Shown: in pieces, positions 7,230 to 16,860 of the stretch
Position numbering within the stretch: position 1 is the first letter of the stretch
How the letters are laid out: each line of letters begins with the position of its first letter
From: Nocardia vinacea NBRC 16497
Lineage (GTDB): Bacteria; Actinomycetota; Actinomycetes; Mycobacteriales; Mycobacteriaceae
Assembly (NCBI RefSeq): GCF_000308835.1
Contig: NZ_BAGN01000236.1
Span: 50,582 to 114,581, forward strand
DNA length: 64,000 bases
Reading direction: 5' to 3'
Notes under the pieces: model-generated
What the model was told of the DNA's origin: nothing
Seen by the model: only the letters and a program-made list of their open reading frames with translations
Database searches by the model: none
Position numbers and translations under genes: made by a program

Positions 7230-8861
7230 ATGGGATTTCGGCCGAGCAGTGCGCGTGTGTTCGCGTCGTCGGCCAATTATCCCTGTGCGCCCGTAATCCT
7301 GGGCGTGCTGCTCGCCGGAGCGCTGACCGTACCGACGCCCGTCGCGCAGGCCGCACAGCATCCGTGGGCGCCGCCGCCGGTGAACAGTTGTGGCGAGATC
7401 GGATTCGACCCGTTGAACCGGGCGCCGGACCCGAACGCACCGCCGCCTCCGCCGCTGCCTCCCCTGCCCCCGCAGATCGATATCCCGGTACCGGTTCCCG
7501 AGATCACGCCGGTTCCGGTCCCTGATCCGCCGCCGGACAACACCCGGATCGATCCGGAACCGCTGCCCGCCGACCCGTGCCGCAATCCGTGCCCAGACAT
7601 TCGGGATACACCGAAGCCGTCGGACCCCGCCACCGATCCGGAACCCGAAGGCGCACCCGACACCGGGTCCAGCTCCGGTTCCGGATCCGGCTCGAGCTCC
7701 GGTTCGACTTCGGGTTCCGGCTCGATCCGCCTGCCGCGCATAGAGTTCCGCCCGGAGATCGAACCCATTCCGATCCCGGTGCCCGGCCCCGACGGAATCG
7801 AACCGCAACCCGCACCACCGCCGATCGTGCACCCGGCCGAACCCGGACCACTGACAGCCGCCATCGCCCCGCCGCTGGTCGAGTCGGTTGACCTGGTCGG
7901 TCAGGTGACCGGGCACGGGTCAGCCAACCGCACCGATATGCGCTGGCAGGTCGACGGCACCGACCTCGGCATCACGTGGGAGACCAAACCGGGCGAGGTC
8001 GCCGTGGCCTTCGGCGACACCTTCGGCGACGGCTGGACCAGTGGCGGCGTGGGCGGACCCGACTGGCGCAGCAATGTACTCGGCTACAGCACCGACCACG
8101 ATCTCGCCGACGGACTCAGCATCGACACCATGGTGCAGGACAGCCGTTGTCACGCAACCGAACTGCTGTCCAGCCGCAAGATCAAGAACTGGGAGACGAC
8201 CACCATCCCGACCTCCGGGTTCGCGATCGGGCAGCGCCAGTTCATGAGCTATATGTCGGTGAACCACTGGAGCCGCATCCCCGGCATGTGGTCGACCAAT
8301 TACGGCGGGCTCGCGTACTCCGACGACAACGGCCGCACCTGGGTCAAGGATCAGCATGCCCGGTGGGACAACTTCTTCGGGCTCGGCCGGTTCCAGGTGG
8401 CGGCCATGGTCCCGCAGGGCAATTACGTCTATATGTTCGGCACGCCCAACGGCCGGGTCGGCGTGATCGGCCTGGCCAGGGTGCCGAGGACCGAGGTGCT
8501 GAACAAATCGGCCTACCAGTACTGGGTGGGTGGAACCTGGGCACCTGCGGCCGAAAATCAGGCCACGCCTTTGGTTCTCGGTATGGCAAGCGAGCTGTCG
8601 GTGCGCTTCGACAAGGACACCGAACAGTGGCAGATGGTCTATCTGGATTCGGCGCGCGGTGCGATCGTGATGCGCACCGCGGCGAGCCCGCAGGGCGTCT
8701 GGACCGACGGTGTCCAACTGGTCTCCACCGACGACTACCCGAAGGCCTACGGCGGCTTCATCCATCCGTGGTCGACGAGCGAGGATCTGTACTTCACCAT
8801 CTCGGCGTGGGATAGCTACAACGTGTATCTCATGCACGCGAAGCTCGATCCGCCGCACTGA
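7230..8861 (+). CDS. Secreted DUF4185 protein with proline/serine-rich linker
   Basis: A 543-residue exported protein. A signal peptide occupies about residues 1-46 (hydrophobic core VILGVLLAGALTVP, likely cleavage after AQA). Then comes a 150-residue low-complexity linker rich in Pro, Asp, and later Gly-Ser (SGSGSGSSSGSTSGSGS), likely passing through the cell wall. The C-terminal 330 residues form a DUF4185 domain, a predicted five-bladed beta-propeller related to glycoside hydrolase folds (landmarks AVAFGDTFGDGW, RSNVLGYSTDHDL, GGFIHPWST). Function is unknown. The ATG at 7230 is preceded by GGGAG at 12 nt. Confidence 0.85.
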   Translation: MGFRPSSARVFASSANYPCAPVILGVLLAGALTVPTPVAQAAQHPWAPPPVNSCGEIGFDPLNRAPDPNAPPPPPLPPLPPQIDIPVPVPEITPVPVPDPPPDNTRIDPEPLPADPCRNPCPDIRDTPKPSDPATDPEPEGAPDTGSSSGSGSGSSSGSTSGSGSIRLPRIEFRPEIEPIPIPVPGPDGIEPQPAPPPIVHPAEPGPLTAAIAPPLVESVDLVGQVTGHGSANRTDMRWQVDGTDLGITWETKPGEVAVAFGDTFGDGWTSGGVGGPDWRSNVLGYSTDHDLADGLSIDTMVQDSRCHATELLSSRKIKNWETTTIPTSGFAIGQRQFMSYMSVNHWSRIPGMWSTNYGGLAYSDDNGRTWVKDQHARWDNFFGLGRFQVAAMVPQGNYVYMFGTPNGRVGVIGLARVPRTEVLNKSAYQYWVGGTWAPAAENQATPLVLGMASELSVRFDKDTEQWQMVYLDSARGAIVMRTAASPQGVWTDGVQLVSTDDYPKAYGGFIHPWSTSEDLYFTISAWDSYNVYLMHAKLDPPH

Positions 8862-8946
8862 GCGCGCTCGGATCCGCGCCGGCGCCGATTCGGTATGGTG
8901 CGCATGTGATCGACCAGCGCATACGTACTCCGCACGGGCGGCGCCG

Positions 8947-11900
8947 GTGACGAGCGAGACACCGGGCTGGCAGTTCTGGATCGATCGGGGCGGCACATTT
9001 ACCGATGTGGTGGCCCGTCGACCCGACGGCAAGCTCGTCACGCACAAGCTGCTCTCGGAGAACCCTGCGCGCTATGCCGACTCCGCGGTGGCAGGCATTC
9101 GCGAAATCCTCGCCGACGCGGGCGGCACCGCCGATATCGATGCCGTCCGGATGGGCACGACGGTCGCGACCAACGCACTGCTCGAGCGCAAAGGCGAACG
9201 CACCGTGCTGGTAATTACGCGCGGCTTCCGCGACGCACTGCGCATCGCCTATCAGAATCGGCCGCAGATCTTCGCGCGAGAGATCGTGCTGCCGGAGTTG
9301 TTGCACGAGGACGTGATCGAGGTGGACGAGCGCGTCACGGCGGATGGCACGGTGCTGACCTCGCCGAATCTCGACGCACTTGCGGCCGAACTGAAGCCGT
9401 TGTACGACAGCGGTATCCGCGCCGTCGCCGTCGTCTGCATGCATTCGCATCTATATCCCGAACACGAAAAGGCGATCGGCCGGGTCGCCCGCGAGATCGG
9501 ATTTCCGCAGATCTCGCTGTCCAGCGAGGTGAGCCCGCTGATGAAGCTGGTGCCGCGCGGGGACACCACGGTGGTGGACGCCTATCTCTCACCGGTGCTG
9601 CGCCGCTACGTCCAGCAGGTCGCCGACCAGCTCACCGGTGTACGGCTGATGTTCATGCAGTCCAATGGCGGACTCACCGAGGCCGGACAGTTCCGCGGTA
9701 AGGACGCCGTCCTGTCCGGTCCAGCGGGCGGCATCGTCGGTATGGTGCGGATGTCCGAACTCGCCGGATTCGACCGCGTCATCGGCTTCGATATGGGTGG
9801 AACCTCCACGGACGTATCGCATTTCGCGGGCGAGTACGAGCGGGTGTTCATCACGCAGATCGCCGGTGTCCGGTTGCGCGCGCCGATGCTCGATATCCAT
9901 ACCGTCGCGGCGGGTGGCGGTTCGATCCTGCATTTCGACGGCAGCCGCTACCGTGTCGGACCCGATTCCGCGGGCGCGGCACCCGGACCGGCCTGTTATC
10001 GCGGCGGCGGACCGCTGACGGTCACCGATGCCAACGTGATGCTCGGCCGCATCCAATCGGCACATTTTCCAAGGGTTTTCGGACCGGACGGCAATGCGCC
10101 GCTCGATGATGCGCTGGTACGCAACCGATTCGCGGAACTGGCCGCCGAAATCGCGGCGAGCACCGGTGACGATCGCACACCGGAACAGGTCGCCGAGGGC
10201 TATCTCGAAATCGCGGTCGCCAATATCGCCGCCGCCATCAAACGGATCTCGGTGCAGAAGGGCCACGATGTGACCCGGTACGCGCTGACCACCTTCGGCG
10301 GCGCGGGCGGCCAGCTCGCCTGCAAGGTGGCCGATTCCCTCGGTATTCGCACCGTTGTGGTGCCGCCCATGGCCGGTGTGCTCTCGGCCCTCGGTATCGG
10401 TCTCGCCGATACCACCGCCATGCGCGAGCGTTCGGTGGAGTTGCCGCTGCACGAGGAGTCGATGGACCATGTCGGCGAGATCGCCGATGATCTGGAGGCC
10501 ATCGCTCGCGCCGAACTACTCGGTGAGGACGTGCCCGTGCACCGAGTGCGTGTCGTGCGGCGCGCCCAGCTGCGCTACGACGGCACCGACACCACACTCA
10601 CCGTCGAACTCACCGAACCGGCGGAGATGGCAACGGATTTCGTCGAACGACACCGCAGCACCTACTCCTTCGTGCTGGACCGCCCGATCGTGATCGAGGC
10701 GCTTTCGGTCGAGGCGACCGGGCTCACCGAACCACCCGATCTCGCCGACCTGGCCGGGCCGCGCGCGCCATCAGGCGAGCCGGAGTCGGTGCGACTGCAT
10801 ACCGGTGGCGTGCTGCGCGAGGTATTCCTTTACCGGCGCGCGGAATTGGTGCCGACGAAAGCGGTGCGCGGGCCCGCGATCATCACCGAGGCCAACTCCA
10901 CCACGGTCGTCGACGACGGTTGGCAGGCCGTGGTGAACGACATCGGACATCTGATCATGGAACGGGTCGAAGCGGTGGCCGGACCAGAGGCGGGTACCGA
11001 AGCGGATCCCGTGCTGCTGGAGGTCTTCAACAATCTGTTCATGTCCATCGCCGAGCAGATGGGCGCGCGGCTGGAGTCGACCGCGCAGTCGGTCAATATC
11101 AAAGAGCGCCTGGACTTCTCGTGTGCGCTCTTCGATCCCGACGGCAATCTCGTCGCCAATGCGCCGCATATTCCGGTCCATCTCGGATCGATGGGGACCA
11201 GCGTCAAGGAGGTCATCCGGCGCAGGCAGGCCGCGGGCATGCGCCCCGGTGACACCTACGCCGTCAACGATCCTTACCACGGCGGCACCCATCTGCCCGA
11301 TGTCACGGTGATCACGCCGGTATTCGACACCGCGGGCGCCGAGATCCTCTTCTATGTCGCATCCCGCGGCCATCACGCCGAAATCGGCGGTATCGCGCCC
11401 GGTTCGATGCCTGCGAACAGCCGTCGCATCGAGGAAGAGGGCGTCATCTTCGACAACTGGCTGCTCGTCGAGGACGGCCGGTTCCGCGAGGACGAGACGC
11501 TGCGCTTGCTCACCGAAGCGCCGTACCCGTCCCGCAATCCGGCCACCAACCTCGCCGATCTGCGCGCCCAGATCGCCGCGAATGCCAAGGGCGTCGAAGA
11601 AGTCCGGAAGATGATCGAGCACTTCGGGCTCGATGTCGTCGAGGCGTATATGCGGCATGTGCAGGACAATGCGGAGGAATCGGTGCGGCGCGTCATCGAT
11701 GCGCTCGACGACGGCGAATACGCCTATGAGACCGACCTGGGTGCGACCATTCGCGTTCGGATCACGGTGGATCGGGAAAACCGCAGCGCCACCATCGATT
11801 TCAGTGGCACCTCCGGGCAGCTCGACGGTAACTTCAACGCCCCCTATGCCGTTGCGAACGCGGCGGTCCTGTATGTCTTCCGCACGCTGGTCGCCGACGA

Positions 11901-12531
11901 TATTCCACTCAACGACGGCTGCCTGCGACCACTGCGGATCATCGTGCCGCCCGGTTCGATGCTCGCGCCCGAACCACCCGCCGCGGTCGTCGCGGGCAAT
12001 GTCGAGACCTCCCAGGCGATTACCGGCGCGCTGTACGCGGCGCTCGGGGTGCAGGCCGAGGGCTCGGGCACGATGAACAACATCACCTTCGGCAATGAGC
12101 GCAGCCAGTATTACGAGACGATCGGATCCGGATCGGGTGCAGGCGACGGTTTCGACGGCGCTCCGGTGGTCCAGACCCATATGACCAACTCCCGGCTCAC
12201 CGATCCGGAGGTGCTGGAGTGGCGGCTGCCGGTGCTGCTCGAGGAGTTCTCGGTACGCGCGGGGAGCGGAGGTACCGGTCGATGGCGTGGTGGTGACGGT
12301 GCGGTGCGTCGGCTGCGATTCACCGAGCCGGTGACGGTCTCGACGCTGTCGAGTCATCGCCGGGTGCCGCCGTACGGCATGGCGGGCGGCGCGCCGGGCG
12401 CCCTCGGCCGAAACCGGATCGAGCGTGCCGATGGCACGGTGCAGGACCTGAGCGGGGCGGATTCGGCCCACCTCGAACCCGGGGATGTGCTGGTCATCGA
12501 GACGCCCGGCGGGGGCGGGTACGGGAACTGA
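8947..12531 (+). CDS. Fused HyuA/HyuB 5-oxoprolinase or hydantoinase
   Basis: A 1194-residue ATP-dependent amidohydrolase of the hydantoinase/5-oxoprolinase family, with both subunits in one chain as in OplaH. HyuA_N starts at once with DRGGTFTDVV (residues 13-22); the HyuA actin-like ATPase domain includes GFDMGGTSTD near residue 280. The HyuB domain runs from about residue 690 (LLEVFNNLFMSIAEQMG) to the end (ETPGGGGYG), with NDPYHGGTHLPD as a landmark. It probably opens 5-oxoproline to glutamate or a related cyclic amide; the substrate is not certain. The GTG at 8947 directly precedes the conserved N terminus; no strong ribosome site is visible. Confidence 0.92.
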   Translation: MTSETPGWQFWIDRGGTFTDVVARRPDGKLVTHKLLSENPARYADSAVAGIREILADAGGTADIDAVRMGTTVATNALLERKGERTVLVITRGFRDALRIAYQNRPQIFAREIVLPELLHEDVIEVDERVTADGTVLTSPNLDALAAELKPLYDSGIRAVAVVCMHSHLYPEHEKAIGRVAREIGFPQISLSSEVSPLMKLVPRGDTTVVDAYLSPVLRRYVQQVADQLTGVRLMFMQSNGGLTEAGQFRGKDAVLSGPAGGIVGMVRMSELAGFDRVIGFDMGGTSTDVSHFAGEYERVFITQIAGVRLRAPMLDIHTVAAGGGSILHFDGSRYRVGPDSAGAAPGPACYRGGGPLTVTDANVMLGRIQSAHFPRVFGPDGNAPLDDALVRNRFAELAAEIAASTGDDRTPEQVAEGYLEIAVANIAAAIKRISVQKGHDVTRYALTTFGGAGGQLACKVADSLGIRTVVVPPMAGVLSALGIGLADTTAMRERSVELPLHEESMDHVGEIADDLEAIARAELLGEDVPVHRVRVVRRAQLRYDGTDTTLTVELTEPAEMATDFVERHRSTYSFVLDRPIVIEALSVEATGLTEPPDLADLAGPRAPSGEPESVRLHTGGVLREVFLYRRAELVPTKAVRGPAIITEANSTTVVDDGWQAVVNDIGHLIMERVEAVAGPEAGTEADPVLLEVFNNLFMSIAEQMGARLESTAQSVNIKERLDFSCALFDPDGNLVANAPHIPVHLGSMGTSVKEVIRRRQAAGMRPGDTYAVNDPYHGGTHLPDVTVITPVFDTAGAEILFYVASRGHHAEIGGIAPGSMPANSRRIEEEGVIFDNWLLVEDGRFREDETLRLLTEAPYPSRNPATNLADLRAQIAANAKGVEEVRKMIEHFGLDVVEAYMRHVQDNAEESVRRVIDALDDGEYAYETDLGATIRVRITVDRENRSATIDFSGTSGQLDGNFNAPYAVANAAVLYVFRTLVADDIPLNDGCLRPLRIIVPPGSMLAPEPPAAVVAGNVETSQAITGALYAALGVQAEGSGTMNNITFGNERSQYYETIGSGSGAGDGFDGAPVVQTHMTNSRLTDPEVLEWRLPVLLEEFSVRAGSGGTGRWRGGDGAVRRLRFTEPVTVSTLSSHRRVPPYGMAGGAPGALGRNRIERADGTVQDLSGADSAHLEPGDVLVIETPGGGGYGN

Positions 12532-12618
12532 TCACGTTCGACGCCGTGCCCGGCATGCTTTCGAGAGTGAGGTAGCTCACATTCGACTGTGTCACGTCGG
12601 AAGGAGGTCAGCTGTCTG

Positions 12619-13539
12619 ATGGTCATGAACGACAACAAGAACGTATTGCTGGCCGGGGCGAGCGGAGTGCTGGGCGGCCACATCACCACCGCTCTCCGGC
12701 AGTCCGGCTACACCGTGATTTCGCTGTCCCGCGGCGCCGGGGCCGATGTCCAGGCCGATCTGATGAATCGCGACCAGCTGCTGCGCGCGGTCGAGGGCCG
12801 CACGATCGACACCGTCGTGCATGCCGCGACGGCTCTGCGCAAGGCGCCGATGCGGCACAAGGATATGTACGCGACCAACGAGCTGCGGATCACCGGCACC
12901 GCCAACCTGCTGGAGGCCGCACGCGTCGTCGGCGCCCGGCGGATCATCGCCGAATCCGTTGTCCTCGGTTACGGCTACGGCGATTTCGGCGATCACCAGT
13001 TCACCGAGGACGACCCCTTCGCCTCGACCGGCGACAAAGCGGTGGAACCCCACCTCGAAGGCATGCGGGTCAAGGAAGAGCTGACGCTGAATGCCGATGG
13101 AATCGAAGGGATCTCATTGCGCTACGGCATGTTCTATGGCGCGGGCGGCACAGAGACCATTATCGAGATGCTGCGCAAGCGACAGCTGCCGACGGTGAAC
13201 GATCACGGACGGGTGCTGCCGTGGGTCGATCTGGTCGATGCGGGTGCGGCGGTGGCGCTGGCCGTCGAGGGCGGAAAGCCCGGTGCCGCATACAACATCG
13301 TGGACGACACCCCGCTCGGCTTCGGTGCATACGTCAAGCTGGTAGCCGAAACCTTCGGCACACCAAAGCCATTGACCGTACCCGCCTGGATGATGCGGCC
13401 CATGTCGTACGCCTACCGCATGACGCAGGCAAGTATGCGAGTGTCCAATGCCAAAGCGAAGACGGAGCTCGGTTGGACACCGCGCTATCCGTCCTGCGCC
13501 GATGGCATGCGCGCTTTGGCCGCCGCGCAGTACAGCTAG
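12619..13539 (+). CDS. Extended SDR, NAD(P)-dependent epimerase/dehydratase family
   Basis: A 306-residue Rossmann-fold protein. The nucleotide-binding loop GASGVLGGH is at about residues 12-20, VVHAATAL marks the fourth strand, and the expected YxxxK position is replaced (the region after AESVVLGYGYGD carries acidic and polar residues), so it looks like an atypical extended SDR. The C-terminal part has the usual LPWVDLVDAGAAVALA segment for substrate and dimer contacts. Substrate unknown. The ATG at 12619 follows AAGGAGG with an 11-nt gap, which excludes the upstream in-frame GTG. Confidence 0.82.
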   Translation: MVMNDNKNVLLAGASGVLGGHITTALRQSGYTVISLSRGAGADVQADLMNRDQLLRAVEGRTIDTVVHAATALRKAPMRHKDMYATNELRITGTANLLEAARVVGARRIIAESVVLGYGYGDFGDHQFTEDDPFASTGDKAVEPHLEGMRVKEELTLNADGIEGISLRYGMFYGAGGTETIIEMLRKRQLPTVNDHGRVLPWVDLVDAGAAVALAVEGGKPGAAYNIVDDTPLGFGAYVKLVAETFGTPKPLTVPAWMMRPMSYAYRMTQASMRVSNAKAKTELGWTPRYPSCADGMRALAAAQYS

Positions 13540-13664
13540 CCGATCAGCGCGTAGAGCCGCGAGCACGCCGAGGCGCGTCATTCCGTGGATACGCACAATT
13601 GCCCGCATCGTCACAGCCGCGAACGTGGTCGGGTGCGCCGCCGCCAAGTACGCTCGGAGCAATC

Positions 13665-14480
13665 ATGGCCACGTACTTCGATCCGACGTCATGGTCACCG
13701 ATGCGGGCCGTCGACATGGGTAAACGCCTCTTCGATCAATCACTGCTCGAACAATGGCTCGCCTACACGACCGCCTGGGTGGATCCATTGGCCGACTTCG
13801 GCGCGGGCACTGTGACCGCGCTCATGCCGGACGTGCTGATGACCGTGCTCAGCGAGGGCATTCTCAGCCGGTTCGGCGGCCAGGAGGTCACCGCCACCCT
13901 GCTCGGCCACGATCTGCACGCGACCCTGCAGGTGCTCAAGGTGCGCAGACGCGGCGCGCATTTCCAGACCAAGACGGTGCTGTCCCGGCTGCGCTGGGAC
14001 GATCACCCGATCGAGCAGGTCACCGTGATCGCGCACGGCGTCCGGCTGGTGCCCGGCGTGCCGACGAAGGCGCGGGTGCAGCAGCTGGATCTGAACGGGA
14101 CCGTCACCGCCGAGGCGCTCGTAGGCTGGCTCGATACCCAGCAGCCCGATTGGAAACTCGAAGTCGACGCGAGCGGATTGATCCGGGCGAAGCATCGCAA
14201 ACGCCGGATCAGCGCGTTGGTGGAGGCGCAGGTGCGCGACAACCTGCTGACCGTCGATATTCACCGGGCGAACTGGCTGGGCATCCGGATCCCGCGGAAG
14301 CTGGTGACCGCGCCGGCGATCCTGCTGGATCGGCTACCGAACGACGCGCGCATCGTGCACGCCACCCGCGAGGGTGATCTGGTCCGGTTCCGGGTGGAGC
14401 TGCCGGGGATCACCGGATCGTTCGATCTGGCGCAGATCCGCTCGGCCATCGTGGCGGGCACCACGCTGATCATTTTCTGA
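13665..14480 (+). CDS. Hypothetical actinobacterial protein
   Basis: A 271-residue protein that I do not recognise with confidence. It has no signal peptide or clear membrane span. The middle and C-terminal parts alternate short strands and basic patches (VLKVRRRGAHFQTKTVLSR, KHRKRRISALVEAQV), and the pattern of amphipathic strands hints at a lipid- or polyanion-binding beta protein, but that is only an impression. The ATG at 13665 has GGAG six bases upstream. It is convergent with cca, with only 19 bp between the stop codons. Confidence 0.7.
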   Translation: MATYFDPTSWSPMRAVDMGKRLFDQSLLEQWLAYTTAWVDPLADFGAGTVTALMPDVLMTVLSEGILSRFGGQEVTATLLGHDLHATLQVLKVRRRGAHFQTKTVLSRLRWDDHPIEQVTVIAHGVRLVPGVPTKARVQQLDLNGTVTAEALVGWLDTQQPDWKLEVDASGLIRAKHRKRRISALVEAQVRDNLLTVDIHRANWLGIRIPRKLVTAPAILLDRLPNDARIVHATREGDLVRFRVELPGITGSFDLAQIRSAIVAGTTLIIF

Positions 14481-14499
14481 TCGACCAGCGAGGTCCCGC

Positions 14500-15960
<1,461 letters not shown>

Positions 15961-16150
15961 GAAGTAGCAGCTTACCGAGCCCGCACAACCGATATTCCAG
16001 CGCGACCTCCGCAGCGCGTACAGATATATAAGGCCGAGCACATGCGTGGGGGTGGAGGTGCCGAGATTCAGTCCGAATTCGAACATCCAGCACCGCTCTC
16101 GGATACAAACACTCAGGTCGCGACCTCGGCTCCCAACGCAACCCCGACAG

Positions 16151-16317
16151 AGCGAGTCTTACGAGCGACCGTTGGCGGCCCGTCTCGCGTCCATCGAGCA
16201 CAGCCGAGTCGTCGAAGCGCATGCGACGTAGTCGCGAGTCTCGACGGCTCGGACGCGAGACAGAAGGGGGCCGCCAACACGCCGCGCCGAAGGCGCGGCA
16301 ATTCAGCACAGTAGGAT
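16151..16317. repeat. Dispersed structured repeat, copy 2
   Basis: Second copy of the element at 5119-5273, in the same orientation. The outer stem is 16171-16181 with 16268-16278, the inner stem 16182-16192 with 16251-16261, and the following hairpin GCCGCGCC, GAA, GGCGCGGC lies at 16281-16299. Relative to copy 1 it has a 13-nt insertion at 16193-16205 whose first 11 bases (ATCGAGCACAG) repeat the motif found near the 3' end of copy 1. It ends in CACAGTAGGAT, three bases before the double GTG of the Nudix gene. Confidence 0.85.
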
Positions 16318-16320
16318 TGC

Positions 16321-16860
16321 GTGGTGTCTCCGGCCGATCGCGCGAACAGTCGACGCCGCCAGCCCCGGCGCCGCGGTTCGGCCGCCAACGCGGCGAAACC
16401 GCGCATGCGCACGGTACGGGAAACCTCGGCGGGTGGACTCGTCGTCGACGGGTTGGACGGCCCGAGCGATAAACGCAGTGCGGCGCTCATCGGGCGGACC
16501 GATCGACGTGGCAGACTGCTGTGGTCGCTGCCCAAGGGACATATCGAAGAGGGGGAGACACCCGAGCAGACCGCGATCCGGGAGGTCGCCGAGGAGACCG
16601 GAATCAATGGGATAGTGGTCGCCGAACTCGGCAGCATCGATTACTGGTTCGTCACCGAGGGTCGCCGGGTACACAAGACCGTGCATCATTATCTGCTGCG
16701 CTCCATCGGTGGTGAGCTGTCCGATGCCGACGTCGAGGTCACGCAGGTGGCGTGGGTTCCGTTGGGCGAATTGGATTCTCGGCTCGCCTATGCCGATGAA
16801 CGGCGCCTCGCCGAAGTGGCGAACCGGATGATCGACCGGATGGAGACCGGCAAGAGATGA
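16321..16860 (+). CDS. Nudix hydrolase, MutT4-like
   Basis: A 179-residue protein in the position of mycobacterial mutT4 (Rv3908). It has a basic N-terminal extension (RRRQPRRRG) and a complete Nudix box at residues 73-95 (G73, E79, REVAEETGI), preceded by SLPKG. It is expected to hydrolyse a nucleotide diphosphate derivative; the substrate is unknown. The start is one of two adjacent GTG codons (16321 and 16324). No ribosome site exists, but TAGGAT at 16312-16317 is spaced for transcription to begin at the second GTG. The stop overlaps the next start (ATGA), so it is the first gene of an operon with the DUF6049 gene. Confidence 0.87.
   Translation: MVSPADRANSRRRQPRRRGSAANAAKPRMRTVRETSAGGLVVDGLDGPSDKRSAALIGRTDRRGRLLWSLPKGHIEEGETPEQTAIREVAEETGINGIVVAELGSIDYWFVTEGRRVHKTVHHYLLRSIGGELSDADVEVTQVAWVPLGELDSRLAYADERRLAEVANRMIDRMETGKR

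Noticed and set aside
10771..12471. 566-codon open frame opposite the hydantoinase gene
   Set aside because: Antisense frame of a well-conserved protein; composition is Arg/His/Gly-rich noise.
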